Shown here in pieces: positions 25,535-35,315 of a DNA stretch of 64,000 bases. Numbering within the stretch: the stretch's first letter is position 1; every line of letters starts with the position of its first letter. This DNA is from Sphingomonas baiyangensis (GTDB lineage: Bacteria > Pseudomonadota > Alphaproteobacteria > Sphingomonadales > Sphingomonadaceae): the NCBI RefSeq assembly GCF_005144715.1, contig NZ_SWKR01000002.1:2361668-2425667 (forward strand). The letters run 5' to 3'. The position numbers were made by a program, and so were the translations under genes. The notes beneath the pieces were generated by a model that saw only the letters and a list, made by a program, of their open reading frames with translations, made no database searches and had not been told where the DNA came from.

Positions 25535-26902
25535 ATGCAATCCTCCCGTTCCGTGCGCGCCGGTCGTCGGCCACTCGATATCCAGCTCATCCTCGTCGTG
25601 CTGCTGCTCGGGCTGCTCTGGGTGGCGGGCGGCGCATCGCGCGGCGACGTGATGGGGCAGCCGGTCGTGCGCGGCGGGTGCTGGGCGATCGTCGCGGCCG
25701 CGATCCTCGCCGGCCCGCGGCCCGCGCTCGACGGCGCGCGCTGGCTGCCCTGGCTCCTGGTCGCCACGATCGCGCTGCCGCTGCTCCAGCTCGTGCCGCT
25801 GCCGCCGGCATGGTGGCAGGCGCTGCCCGGGCGCGAGGTGCTGCTGGTGCCGGGCGACGCGCCGCCGTGGCGGCCGCTAACGATGACGCCGGGCGCCACG
25901 CGCAACGCGCTCGCCTCGCTCATTGTCCCCGCCACCATGCTGCTGCTGCTCGCGCAGGGCGGCGAGCGGCTGCGCGCGGCGATGCCCGGCCTGCTGCTCG
26001 CCTTCATCACGGCAGCGGTGCTGGTCGGGCTGGTGCAGTTCACCGGCGCGCGGTTCAACCACCCCTTCGTCAACGATACTGCGGGGCAGATCAGCGGCAT
26101 CTTCGCCAACCGCAATCATTTCGCGCTGCTGATCGCGATGGGATGCGCGCTCGCGCCGCCATGGGCCTTCGCCGATCGCGAGGCGCTGCGCTGGCGCGGA
26201 CCGCTGGCGGCGGGACTGATCGTGCTGTTCGTGCTCACTATCCTCGCCACCGGTTCGCGCGCGGGGATGCTGCTCGGCGTGGTGGGGCTTGGAGCCGGCG
26301 TCGCACTGGTCGCGCGCCGCTTGCGGCGCCGCCTGTCGCGCGCGCCGCGCTGGGTGCTTCCCGCGCTCGCGCTCGGTATCGTCGTGTTGATCGGCGGGGC
26401 GATCGCGGCGAGCGTGCTGGCCGATCGCGCCGATTCGGTGAACCGCCTGCTCACGCTCGACCGCGCCGAAGACGTGCGGACGCGCGCGCTGCCCACCGTG
26501 CTCGGCATGGTCGCGCACTATATGCCGTTCGGGTCGGGCTTTGGCGGGTTCGATCCCGTATTCCGCATCCACGAGCCGCTGGCGCTGCTCAAGCTCACCT
26601 ATTTCAACCAGGCGCATAACGACTTCCTCGGCATCGCGCTCGACGGCGGGATCGCGGGCCTGATCGTGCTGGCGGCGGCGCTGGGGTGGTGGGCATCGGC
26701 GACGATCGCCGTCTGGCGCGCGCCAGCCGACGAGGCAGTGCTGCGCGCGCGGCTCGGCTCGGCGATGATCGCGCTGGTGCTGGCTGCGAGCGTTTTCGAT
26801 TATCCCGCGCGCACGCCGATTGTGATGGCGCTGATCGTCGTGGCGGCATGGTGGCTGGCGCACGGCAGCGGCGGCAGACCGCGCGCTGCTTTACCCGAAT
26901 GA
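25535..26902 (+). CDS. O-antigen ligase / Wzy_C family membrane protein
   Basis: 455 residues with about ten membrane helices. The Wzy_C-type periplasmic loop and flanks are visible: GIFANRNHFALLIAMGCAL, VLTILATGSRAGMLLGVVGL, MPFGSGFGGFDPVFRIHEP and YFNQAHNDFLGIALDGGIAGLIVL, where the RNH and NQAHND segments are typical. It begins the rightward run of capsule/exopolysaccharide genes and could polymerise or ligate the repeat unit. A second polymerase-like protein occurs at 40053-41390, so which is the polymerase is not resolved. Confidence 0.88.
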   Translation: MQSSRSVRAGRRPLDIQLILVVLLLGLLWVAGGASRGDVMGQPVVRGGCWAIVAAAILAGPRPALDGARWLPWLLVATIALPLLQLVPLPPAWWQALPGREVLLVPGDAPPWRPLTMTPGATRNALASLIVPATMLLLLAQGGERLRAAMPGLLLAFITAAVLVGLVQFTGARFNHPFVNDTAGQISGIFANRNHFALLIAMGCALAPPWAFADREALRWRGPLAAGLIVLFVLTILATGSRAGMLLGVVGLGAGVALVARRLRRRLSRAPRWVLPALALGIVVLIGGAIAASVLADRADSVNRLLTLDRAEDVRTRALPTVLGMVAHYMPFGSGFGGFDPVFRIHEPLALLKLTYFNQAHNDFLGIALDGGIAGLIVLAAALGWWASATIAVWRAPADEAVLRARLGSAMIALVLAASVFDYPARTPIVMALIVVAAWWLAHGSGGRPRAALPE

Positions 26903-26958
26903 TGCTCGCACCTATAGAGCGCGCGATTGATCCCTTCATCGGCGGAATCTTCGCGTAT

Positions 26959-27669
26959 ATGCGTTTCTTCCTTCCAATACTGTGCCTTGCGGCCGCGACT
27001 GCCGGTTGCGGCTCGCCCGAGCCGATCCAGTCGAGCGGCAGTCTTACCGTCGTCGAGGGTAGCGGCGAATTGCCACCGCCCGACCGCAGCGATCTGACCG
27101 CCGCCGATCGCCCCGCGCTGATCGGGCCGCTCGACACGATCGAGGTCAGCGTGTTCGGCATTCCCGAGCTCGACCGCGAGATGCAGGTCGATGCCAGCGG
27201 TCGCATCGCCATGCCGCTTGCCGGCACCGTCGACGCGCGCGGCAAGAGCGCCGAGGAACTCGCCACCGCGATCGAGACGGCGCTCCGGGCCAATTACGTG
27301 CGCGAGCCGCAGGTCACGGTGAACATCAAGAGCTCGGTAAGCCAGGTAGTCACGATCGACGGCTCGGTGGTCGAGCCCGGCCTCTATCCCGTCACCAACC
27401 AGATGACGCTGATGCGCGTCGTCGCATCGGCCAAGGGGCTGACCGAATTCGCACGGCAGGAGCAAGTCGTGATCCTGCGCACCGTCGGCAACCAGCGTAT
27501 GGCGGGGCTGTACGACATCGGCGCGATCCGGCGCGGCGCCTATGCCGATCCGCCGGTCTATGCCAACGACATGATCGTCGTCGGCGATTCGCCACAGCGC
27601 CGCCTGTTCCGCGACTTCGTGTCGCTGTCGCCGATCCTCGCGGCGCCGTTGATCGCCATCGTGCAGTAA
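26959..27669 (+). CDS. Wza-like polysaccharide export lipoprotein
   Basis: 236 residues from ATG 26959, which puts the lipoprotein signal LPILCLAAATAGC at the terminus; an earlier in-frame ATG at 26899 would add an unlikely N-extension. The Poly_export domain is seen in PLDTIEVSVFGIPELDREMQVDASGRI, PLAGTVDARGKSAEELATAIETAL and VREPQVTVNIK, then a SLBB-type region VTIDGSVVEPGLYPV. It lies 11 nt before the tyrosine autokinase gene, the usual partner. It is shorter than E. coli Wza and probably lacks the C-terminal outer-membrane helix. Confidence 0.92.
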   Translation: MRFFLPILCLAAATAGCGSPEPIQSSGSLTVVEGSGELPPPDRSDLTAADRPALIGPLDTIEVSVFGIPELDREMQVDASGRIAMPLAGTVDARGKSAEELATAIETALRANYVREPQVTVNIKSSVSQVVTIDGSVVEPGLYPVTNQMTLMRVVASAKGLTEFARQEQVVILRTVGNQRMAGLYDIGAIRRGAYADPPVYANDMIVVGDSPQRRLFRDFVSLSPILAAPLIAIVQ

Positions 27670-27680
27670 GGCGCTCGCCC

Positions 27681-29900
27681 ATGAACATCGCCACTTCCCC
27701 CCTCCGCCCCGGCACCGCGCCCGCGCTGCCGGCACCGCTCGCGCCCGGTGCGCCCGGCGCAACGGGCAACGAGACGCTGCCGATCCTGCGCCAGTATCTG
27801 CGCATCGCGATCCGCTGGCGCTACGTGATCCTCGGCGCTGCGGCCGCCTGCTTCCTGCTCGGCCTGATCGTCACGCTCTTGATGACGCCGCAATATACCG
27901 CGACCTCGACGATCGAGATTGCGCGCGAATCGAGCCAGGTTACCGATTTCCAGGGCGTCGAGCGCGAGACCAGCATCGCCGACCAGGAGTTCTATCAGAC
28001 GCAATATGGCCTTCTGCAATCGCGCGTGCTCGCCGAGCGCGTGGCGACGCAGCTGCGGCTCATCGACGACCGGGCGTTTTTCGAACGATTCGGCGCCGAT
28101 TTCGACGATCCCGCCTTCCGCGAGGCCAATGGCCGCTTCACGGCCGCCGGCCGCCCGGCGCGCCAGCGCATGGCGGGCGAGATCCTGCTCGACAATCTCG
28201 GCATCGCCCCGTCGCGCCTGTCGCGTCTGGTCGAGATCAATTTCACCAGCGCCGACGCGGCCTTTTCGGCGCGCGTCGCCAATGCCTGGGCCGAGAACTT
28301 CATCCAGACCAATCTGGAGCGCAAGGTTCAGGCGACGTCCTATGGCCGCGACCTGCTCCAGCGCGAGCTGGCACAGGCCAAGCAGCGTCTCGACGAATCG
28401 CAGCGCCAGCTCGTGAGCTATGCCGAGCAGCAGCGTATCATCAATCTGCCGAGCCAGGGCGCCGGCGAGAACGCGACCGGCGAACGCTCGATCGTCGCCG
28501 ACGAGCTGGCATCGCTCAACGCCGCGCTTTCCGAAGCGACGGCCGAGCGCATCGCCGCCGAGGCGCGCTTCCGCGGCGCGGCACGCGGGGGCCGTTCGAG
28601 CGAGGCGCTGCGCAATCAGGCGATCAACTCGTTGCGCCAGCGCCGTGCCGAGCTCGCGGCCGAGTATCAGCGGCTAATGGTCCAGTTCGAGCCAAACTAC
28701 CCGCCCGCGCGCGCGATCCAGTCGCAGATCGACCAGCTCGATCGTTCGATCGCGAGCGAGGAAGGCCGAGTCTCGGGGTCGGTCGAGGCCGAATACCGCC
28801 AGGCCGCCGAGCGCGAGAACGCGCTGCGCGCGCGTGTCGAGGGGCTGAAGTCGAACTATCTCGACCTGCGCCGCCGCAGCATCCAGTACAATATCTACCA
28901 GCAGGAAGTGGATACCAACCGCGCGCTGTACGACGGGCTGTTGCAGCGCTTCAAGGAGATCGGCGTCGCCGGTGGCGTCGGCGTGAACAACATCTCGGTC
29001 GTCGATCCCGCGAACGTGCCGCAGCGCCCCTCGAGCCCGCGCCTGCTCATCAATCTGGCGCTGGCGCTGCTCGTCGGCCTCGCGATCGGCGGCGGCCTCG
29101 CCTTCGCGCTCGAGCAGATGGACGAGGCGATCGCCGATCCCGCCGAGGTCGAGCGGCGGCTGGGACTGCCGCTGCTCGGCTCGGTGCCCAAGGTCGAGGG
29201 CATCGCACCGCGCGACGCGCTGCTCGATCGCAAGTCCGAACTGGTCGATGCCTATCTCGCCATCCAGACGAGCCTGGGCTTCACCACCGAGCACGGCGTG
29301 CCGCGCTCGCTTGCCGTCACCTCGACGCGACCCGCCGAGGGCAAGTCGACCACCGCGCTCTCGATCGCGACGATGCTGGCGCGCGCGCAGCGCAAGGTGA
29401 TCCTCGTCGACGGCGACATGCGCTCGCCCTCGGTGCATCATCTGGGCGGCGTCGATCATGATCGCGGCCTCAGCAACTTCCTCGCCGGCCAGGACGATAT
29501 CGCACCGCTGACGTTCTACATGGAAGATCTGGGCTTCACCGCAATGTCGGCCGGCCCCATCCCGCCCAACGCAGCCGAGCTGCTCACTGGGCACCGCCTT
29601 GCCCTGCTGATCGCGCGGCTGCTCGAGAGCTACGACCATGTCGTGATCGACAGCCCGCCAGTGATGGGGCTGGCCGACGCGCCGCTCATCGCCAGCCGCG
29701 TCGAAGGCGTCATCTACGCGGTCGAATCGCACGGCATCCGATCGAGCATGGTCAAGACGGCGTTGCAGCGACTTGCCGGTGCCAACGCGCACATCCTGGG
29801 CGGCGTGCTCACCAAGTTCGAGGCGCGGCGCGGCCATTCGGGCTATGGCTATGAATATGGCTATGACTATGGCCGCACGAAGGCCGACAAGGCGCGTTGA
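27681..29900 (+). CDS. Wzz/Wzc-type polysaccharide co-polymerase with tyrosine autokinase
   Basis: 739 residues. A Wzz domain with a first membrane helix (YVILGAAAACFLLGLIVTLLM) leads a long periplasmic coiled coil to about 440, a GNVR-like VDTNRALYDGLLQRFKEIGVAGG segment and a second membrane helix (LLINLALALLVGLAIGGGLAFAL). The BY-kinase domain has Walker A TRPAEGKSTTALSI, Walker A' ILVDGDMRSP and Walker B VVIDSPPVMG. The C-terminus GYGYEYGYDYGR is the tyrosine cluster for autophosphorylation. It controls chain length and export together with the lipoprotein upstream. Confidence 0.95.
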   Translation: MNIATSPLRPGTAPALPAPLAPGAPGATGNETLPILRQYLRIAIRWRYVILGAAAACFLLGLIVTLLMTPQYTATSTIEIARESSQVTDFQGVERETSIADQEFYQTQYGLLQSRVLAERVATQLRLIDDRAFFERFGADFDDPAFREANGRFTAAGRPARQRMAGEILLDNLGIAPSRLSRLVEINFTSADAAFSARVANAWAENFIQTNLERKVQATSYGRDLLQRELAQAKQRLDESQRQLVSYAEQQRIINLPSQGAGENATGERSIVADELASLNAALSEATAERIAAEARFRGAARGGRSSEALRNQAINSLRQRRAELAAEYQRLMVQFEPNYPPARAIQSQIDQLDRSIASEEGRVSGSVEAEYRQAAERENALRARVEGLKSNYLDLRRRSIQYNIYQQEVDTNRALYDGLLQRFKEIGVAGGVGVNNISVVDPANVPQRPSSPRLLINLALALLVGLAIGGGLAFALEQMDEAIADPAEVERRLGLPLLGSVPKVEGIAPRDALLDRKSELVDAYLAIQTSLGFTTEHGVPRSLAVTSTRPAEGKSTTALSIATMLARAQRKVILVDGDMRSPSVHHLGGVDHDRGLSNFLAGQDDIAPLTFYMEDLGFTAMSAGPIPPNAAELLTGHRLALLIARLLESYDHVVIDSPPVMGLADAPLIASRVEGVIYAVESHGIRSSMVKTALQRLAGANAHILGGVLTKFEARRGHSGYGYEYGYDYGRTKADKAR

Positions 29901-31150
29901 TGCCGCGCCCCGCCGCTCGTAGCGTGCCGCAACGCTCGCCGCGCGCATGGGCGGGGCGCGGCGCGCTGGCGGCGCTGGCGCTCGTCTGCGGCTATGTATC
30001 GACGACGCAGAGCCTTGGCGCCGCGATCGGCAAGTCGGCGGCCGAACGCGCCCATGCGCTGGCGCCCGGCGATGGTCGCATCGCCGCCGAACTGGCCGAG
30101 CAGCTCGCCGCCGGCGATCCCGACCCGGCGAGCCGCGCGCGTGCCGATGCGCTCGCGCGATCGGCACTTGCGGCCGAGCCGCTGGCTGCCCCGGCGCTGA
30201 CCGCACTGGCGCTCAATGCGCAGGTCCGCGGCGACACCGGCACGACGCGCCGGCTTTTCGCGCATTCGAACCGGCTTTCGCGGCGCGAGCTCGGCGCGCG
30301 GCTGTGGATGATCGAGGATGCCGTCGCGCGGAACGACATCCCCGGCGCGCTGCGCCACTACGACATCGCGCTGCGAACCTCGCGCGCGGCGCCCGACCTG
30401 CTGTTCCCCGTGCTGTCGGCCGCCATCGCCGATCCGACGGTCGCCGCGGCAGTGGCGGATACGCTGGCTGCCCGCCCGCCCTGGGGCGGCAACTTCATCG
30501 AATATGCCGCCGCCCTGGGAGCCGATCCTGTGGCGACCACGGCGTTTATCGACCGGCTGACGCGCCGCGATCTGCCCGTACCCGCGGCGGCGCGCGTGAG
30601 CGCGGTCAATGCGCTGGTCAACGCCGGGCGCAGCGATCTTGCATGGGCGAGCTATGCCAGGCTGCGCGGCGATGTCGCGCGCGACCGGTCGCGCGATCCG
30701 CAATTCGCCGCGCAACTCGCATCGCCGACGGTGTTCGACTGGGTCGCGATCAACAACGATGCGGGTGTCTATGCGGCGATCCAGCCGACCGAGGATGGCG
30801 GCATCGTCGATTTCGCCGTTCCGGCAACGGTGAGCGGCATCGTGCTGCAACAGGCGCAGTTGCTGCCGCCGGGCCGGTACGCGCTTGCCGGGGCGAGCGC
30901 GGGGATCGATCAGCTGTCGGATGCACGTCCCTATTGGCAGCTCGTCTGCACAGACGGGCGCGAGCTTGGCCGCGTTGAGCTACCCAATTCGAGCGCGAAC
31001 GACGGGCGGTTCGCTGGCGGTTTTACCGTCGACGCCGCATGCCCGGCGCAGATGCTGCGGCTCGTCGCGCGTGCCTCCACCGCAGTGGGCGGCGTGACGG
31101 GGCAGATCACGCGCGCGGCACTGACGCCCGCCGGGCCCCGCGCCGAATGA
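29900..31150 (+). CDS. hypothetical envelope protein with TPR-like helices, in EPS operon
   Basis: 416 residues. Its ATG overlaps the autokinase stop (TGATG), so it is translationally coupled. After a basic N-terminus comes one membrane helix (ALAALALVCGYVSTTQSLG), then TPR-like helical repeats (AERAHALAPGDGRIAAELAEQL, ADALARSALAAEPLAAPALTALAL). The last 130 residues are beta-rich (GGIVDFAVPATVSGIVLQQAQLLPPGRYALAG). A membrane-anchored repeat protein at this place may be a scaffold for polymer export. No named family is recognised. Confidence 0.75.
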   Translation: MPRPAARSVPQRSPRAWAGRGALAALALVCGYVSTTQSLGAAIGKSAAERAHALAPGDGRIAAELAEQLAAGDPDPASRARADALARSALAAEPLAAPALTALALNAQVRGDTGTTRRLFAHSNRLSRRELGARLWMIEDAVARNDIPGALRHYDIALRTSRAAPDLLFPVLSAAIADPTVAAAVADTLAARPPWGGNFIEYAAALGADPVATTAFIDRLTRRDLPVPAAARVSAVNALVNAGRSDLAWASYARLRGDVARDRSRDPQFAAQLASPTVFDWVAINNDAGVYAAIQPTEDGGIVDFAVPATVSGIVLQQAQLLPPGRYALAGASAGIDQLSDARPYWQLVCTDGRELGRVELPNSSANDGRFAGGFTVDAACPAQMLRLVARASTAVGGVTGQITRAALTPAGPRAE

Positions 31151-31494
31151 TGCCGCATCGCGCCGCCCTGGTTGCGCTGGCGCTGCTGCTCGCGCCCACC
31201 ACGCTCGCCGCACAGACGCGTCCCGGCGCCGATCAGGACGCGCCTCCGCCGGTCATCGATCCGCGGCCCGTGCGCGCGCCCGAGGTAAGTGCCGGGCGCA
31301 TCGGCGAACGCCAGACGCGCGCCGATGCCGCTGCCGAAAGCGGCATCCGGCCGCTCGAACGCCGCACAACGCGCATCGCCAACCGCGTCCAACTGCGGCT
31401 GCGCAACCGGATCGACCGCAACTACGATCCCACCGCCAACGCGACGTCGCCCTTCGCCATCGCCGAGGATCAGGCGCGCACCGTGCCGCGGTAA
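31147..31494 (+). CDS. small secreted hypothetical protein, end of EPS export operon
   Basis: 115 residues. Its ATG overlaps the preceding stop by 4 nt (ATGA). Signal peptide HRAALVALALLLAPTTLAAQ, then a proline-rich linker (DAPPPVIDPRPVRAPEV) and a basic helix (RTTRIANRVQLRLRNRIDRNY). Coupling to the Wza/Wzc genes suggests a periplasmic accessory; no function can be assigned. It is convergent with fcl, 9 nt away. Confidence 0.7.
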   Translation: MMPHRAALVALALLLAPTTLAAQTRPGADQDAPPPVIDPRPVRAPEVSAGRIGERQTRADAAAESGIRPLERRTTRIANRVQLRLRNRIDRNYDPTANATSPFAIAEDQARTVPR

Positions 31495-31503
31495 GCGCGA
31501 CGA

Positions 31504-32484
31504 TCAGGTAGCGGCGGCGTCCGACTCCAACCCGCGTACCGGCGTCGATCGATCGAGGAAGGACTGATAGGCGGCCGCGATGCCGTCGCGCAGGGCGATC
31601 CGGGGTCGCCAGCCCATTGCCGCGAGCTTTTCGCCCGACATCAGCTTGCGCGGTGTGCCGTCGGGCTTCGACAGGTCATGTTCGATCCTGCCCTCGAAGC
31701 CGACGACTTCGCATACCATCCGCGCCAGGTCGGCGATCGCTATGTCCTCGCCCGATCCCGCGTTGACGTGACCGTCTTCGGAATAGGATTGCATCAGGAA
31801 CACGCATGCATCGGCCAAGTCGTCGACATGTAGGAACTCACGGCGCGGCGTGCCCGTCCCCCATATCTCGATACTGTCGGCGTTGGCGAGCTTCGCTTCG
31901 TGCGCCTTTCGGATCAGCGCGGGCAGCACATGACTTGCATTGAGGTCGTAATTGTCGCCGGGACCGTACAGGTTGGTCGGCATCACCGAAACGAAGTCGG
32001 CGCCGTGCTGCCGACGATAGGCCTGCGCCAGCTTGATGCCTGCGATCTTGGCGATCGCATACCATTCGTTGGTCGGTTCGAGCGGCCCGGTCAGCAAGGC
32101 ATCCTCGACGATCGGCTGGGTAGCGAACTTCGGATAGATGCACGACGAACCCAGAAACATGAGCTTTTCGGCGCGCTGCGCGTGCGCCGCTTCGATGATG
32201 TTCGCCTCGATCATCAGATTGTCGTACAGAAAATCGGCCGGATAGCTGTCGTTGGCGAGAATGCCTCCCACCTTCGCGGCCGCCAGGAACACCGCGTCGG
32301 GGCGGTGCGCGGCAAACCACGCGCGCACCGCCGCCTGATCGGTAAGATCGAGCGTGTCGCGCGTAGCGGTCTGAATCTCGCAATCCTCCCGCGCAAGCCG
32401 CCGGACGATCGCCGATCCCACCATCCCGCGATGCCCGGCGACGTACACACGCTTGCCGGCAAGATCATAGGGCTGCCCGATCAT
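31504..32484 (-). CDS. fcl: GDP-L-fucose synthase
   Basis: 326 residues from ATG 32484, 1 nt after the gmd stop. Short-chain dehydrogenase fold: [14 protein letters not shown] at the N-terminus binds NADPH, and YAIAKIAG carries the catalytic Tyr-x3-Lys. [21 protein letters not shown] and [16 protein letters not shown] are typical of the epimerase-reductase. It converts GDP-4-keto-6-deoxymannose to GDP-L-fucose, so the polymer probably contains fucose. Confidence 0.96.
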   Translation of the reverse strand: MIGQPYDLAGKRVYVAGHRGMVGSAIVRRLAREDCEIQTATRDTLDLTDQAAVRAWFAAHRPDAVFLAAAKVGGILANDSYPADFLYDNLMIEANIIEAAHAQRAEKLMFLGSSCIYPKFATQPIVEDALLTGPLEPTNEWYAIAKIAGIKLAQAYRRQHGADFVSVMPTNLYGPGDNYDLNASHVLPALIRKAHEAKLANADSIEIWGTGTPRREFLHVDDLADACVFLMQSYSEDGHVNAGSGEDIAIADLARMVCEVVGFEGRIEHDLSKPDGTPRKLMSGEKLAAMGWRPRIALRDGIAAAYQSFLDRSTPVRGLESDAAAT

Positions 32485-32485
32485 G

Positions 32486-33547
32486 TTACGCGCCCTTGGC
32501 AATCGGGGCGGTACGCATCAGTTCCAGATCGGCCTCGACCATCTCGCGCGCCAGATCGCGAGGGCTTGTATCATGCGTCCAACCGAGCTTCTCGCGCGCC
32601 TTGGTCGGGTCGCCGATGAGCAGATCGACCTCGGTCGGGCGGAAATAGCGCGGATCGACCTCGACGAGGCAGCGGCCGGTGTCGCCGCAATAACCCTTCT
32701 CGCTCTCGCCTTCGCCCTCCCAGCGCAGCGTGATGCCGACATCGGCAAAGGCCCATTCGACAAAGGTGCGCACCGGTGTGGTCTCGCCCGTCGCCAGCAC
32801 GTAATCGTCGGCCTGCTCCTGCTGCAGCATCAGCCACATGCCGCGCACATATTCGCGCGCATGGCCCCAGTCGCGCTTGGCATCGAGATTGCCCAGATAC
32901 AACCGATCCTGCCGGCCAAGCTTGATCGCCGCCGCCGCGCGCGTGATCTTGCGCGTGACGAAGGTCTCGCCGCGCAGCGGGCTCTCGTGGTTGAACAGGA
33001 TGCCATTCGAGGCGTGCATCCCATAGGCTTCGCGGTAATTTACCACGATCCAATAGGCATAGAGCTTGGCGGCGGCATAGGGGCTGCGCGGATAGAAGGG
33101 CGTAGTCTCGCGCTGCGGTACTTCCTGCACCAGCCCGTACAGCTCGGAGGTCGACGCCTGATAGAAGCGCGTGGTCTTCTCCATCCCGAGGATGCGGATC
33201 GCCTCGAGGAGGCGCAACGTGCCGATACCGTCGGCGTTGGCAGTATATTCGGGTGTCTCGAAACTCACCGCGACATGGCTCTGGGCCGCGAGATTGTAAA
33301 TTTCGTCGGGCCGCGTCTGCTGGACGAGACGGATGAGGTTGGTGGAATCCGTCAGGTCGCCATAGTGAAGATGAAACCGCGCATCGGGCTCATGCGGGTC
33401 CTGATAGATGTTCTCGATCCGTCCGGTGTTGAACGACGACGACCGCCGCTTGACGCCGTGCACCGAGTATCCCTTGTCGAGCAGCAATTGCGCCAGATAC
33501 GCGCCGTCCTGCCCGGTCACGCCCGTAATCAACGCCGTCTTGCCCAT
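32486..33547 (-). CDS. gmd: GDP-mannose 4,6-dehydratase
   Basis: 353 residues from ATG 33547. N-terminal NADP site [23 protein letters not shown], catalytic [10 protein letters not shown] with [11 protein letters not shown] before it, and the [19 protein letters not shown] and [24 protein letters not shown] segments. It forms GDP-4-keto-6-deoxy-D-mannose, the substrate of the adjacent fcl product. The gmd-fcl pair reads toward the Wza/Wzc operon and converges with it. Confidence 0.97.
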   Translation of the reverse strand: MGKTALITGVTGQDGAYLAQLLLDKGYSVHGVKRRSSSFNTGRIENIYQDPHEPDARFHLHYGDLTDSTNLIRLVQQTRPDEIYNLAAQSHVAVSFETPEYTANADGIGTLRLLEAIRILGMEKTTRFYQASTSELYGLVQEVPQRETTPFYPRSPYAAAKLYAYWIVVNYREAYGMHASNGILFNHESPLRGETFVTRKITRAAAAIKLGRQDRLYLGNLDAKRDWGHAREYVRGMWLMLQQEQADDYVLATGETTPVRTFVEWAFADVGITLRWEGEGESEKGYCGDTGRCLVEVDPRYFRPTEVDLLIGDPTKAREKLGWTHDTSPRDLAREMVEADLELMRTAPIAKGA

Positions 33548-33654
33548 TGCCAACCACTCGCTTTCGTACGAAATCAACATCTTCGCGCACCCGTTGGGCG
33601 CCGGGCCGCTGCCTACCGTCTAGCGCGATCGACAACAAGCGCGCGCCGCGCAGT

Positions 33655-35214
33655 TCACCTGCCGAACGGCTCGAACCGCGGCGTCGAAAACGCGGCGGCC
33701 TTCTCGCGCGGTGCTGCCCGGTCGAGGATCAGGCCGCCCTGTGCGGCGCTGCGCCACACCACACGGCGTTCGCCATCGACATCGAGGATTTCGCCGGGAC
33801 GCGGCGCACCTTCATCCTCACCCGCGGCGCGAAGCGTGCCTGCGGCGCCGGGCGGCACGACCCACTGGCCGCTCGCGCCATTGGCCGGATCGCTGTTCTC
33901 GACGATCATCCCGCTGCCGAACGTCTGCCGCCGCGCGGAATCGCGCGCAACGCGCACCGGCCGCCCCGCTACTTGCGGCGTTCGAAGGTCGGCCGCGTCG
34001 ATGCGACTGTTGCGAACGAAGCCGAGGGCGACGATCGCCGCCTCGGGACCGAGCAGCGACAGGTCGCAGTCGAGCAGTGCAAAGGCGTACAGGTCGGCGC
34101 CGCGCACGCCCGGTGGAAAGGCGAGGCCACGCAGTGTCATCGCCTGCACGATGGGCCGGTGCGCATCGTCGCTGCGATCGAAGTCGAGAAGCGGCGTATC
34201 AGGCAGCACCACTGCATAGCCGCCAAGGATCGAAAGGTTGCGCCAGTAGCTGTCGCCGCGCGGCGCCTCGAGCCAGTGGATGCAGCTGCGCCCGGCGGTA
34301 ACCTCGAAATGGCAGCCATGCCATGCGACCGGGCCGTTGAACACGTTGCCGTCGGGATCGCCGTAGACCGCGAGTTTCGCCCCGGTCGCATCGCCTGCCA
34401 GCAACGAGCAGCCGACAAAGGCCCATCCACCGCCGCCCGAAAAGCGCAGCATCCGCACCTCGTCGTAAGGCGCGTAGAAGATGCAGCCGTGCATCAGATT
34501 GTCGGTATTGGGTCCGCGCACCAGTCGCGCGTCGCGCAGTCCGGCGATGGGCGCGGGATCGATGCCGGTGATGAAACAGCAATGCCGCGCCTCGCGATGC
34601 CCGTTGCTGATGCGGCAATTGGTCCAGCGCGTCGTCTCGGCCGCGATCGATACGACGGCGGCGATGCTGTAGCTCCCCTCGATCGAGAGGTCGCTGAACA
34701 TGCCGCCATTGCAATTGGGGCTCGCCGCCGTGCGGCCGAGCAGTATCGCGATCGCCGAATAGACGCGTCCGCTGTCGATCGTCAGCGCTTCGATGCGCAG
34801 GTTGTTGCAGCCTGCCGCGTCGATGAGCACCGCGCCGATCCTGGCGGGCAGCAGCACCGTGCGTCCCGCGCCCTCGCCCTTCAACACGATGCGCCGATCG
34901 AAATCGTCGCGTCCCGGCGGCCTGAGGCTGATACCGTCGATCGCGTAGCGTCCGGCGGCCAGCATGATGGTGGCGCCGCCGGGTGTTGCGCGCGCAAGGT
35001 CGATCGCGCGTTGCAGCGCCACGGTATCATTTGCGACGCCGTCGCCGACGGCACCCAGCGTTCGCACATCGATGACGGCAGCGGGAAGCGGTGCACGCGT
35101 GGCGGGCGCGGGCATCGTCGCTCCGCCCACGGTGGCCGCAGCGCCAAGCGCAGTTACGCCGCGCGCCAGTGCTGCCCGGCGCGCCGGGTCCGCCAATTGC
35201 GATGGCTCGTCCAT
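33655..35214 (-). CDS. Tat-exported right-handed beta-helix protein (pectate-lyase superfamily)
   Basis: 519 residues from ATG 35214. A twin-arginine-like signal (DPARRAALARGVTALGAAATVGGA) is followed by the pectate-lyase-3 entry motif VRTLGAVGDGVANDTVALQRAIDLA and TPGGATIMLAAGRYAI. The body shows repeated short beta rungs. Such proteins in polysaccharide loci are often lyases, hydrolases or epimerases acting on the polymer in the periplasm. No catalytic residues can be assigned with confidence. It is flanked by gmd and a divergent glycosyltransferase. Confidence 0.8.
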   Translation of the reverse strand: MDEPSQLADPARRAALARGVTALGAAATVGGATMPAPATRAPLPAAVIDVRTLGAVGDGVANDTVALQRAIDLARATPGGATIMLAAGRYAIDGISLRPPGRDDFDRRIVLKGEGAGRTVLLPARIGAVLIDAAGCNNLRIEALTIDSGRVYSAIAILLGRTAASPNCNGGMFSDLSIEGSYSIAAVVSIAAETTRWTNCRISNGHREARHCCFITGIDPAPIAGLRDARLVRGPNTDNLMHGCIFYAPYDEVRMLRFSGGGGWAFVGCSLLAGDATGAKLAVYGDPDGNVFNGPVAWHGCHFEVTAGRSCIHWLEAPRGDSYWRNLSILGGYAVVLPDTPLLDFDRSDDAHRPIVQAMTLRGLAFPPGVRGADLYAFALLDCDLSLLGPEAAIVALGFVRNSRIDAADLRTPQVAGRPVRVARDSARRQTFGSGMIVENSDPANGASGQWVVPPGAAGTLRAAGEDEGAPRPGEILDVDGERRVVWRSAAQGGLILDRAAPREKAAAFSTPRFEPFGR

Positions 35215-35315
35215 CGCGCAGGCCATAGCGCCGGGCGGCGGACAAACCAAATCGCTCGCAACTGGCGCAGCGTCGCGCACGCGCCTAGACGGCGACCCCT
35301 GCAGGGAACACCGTC

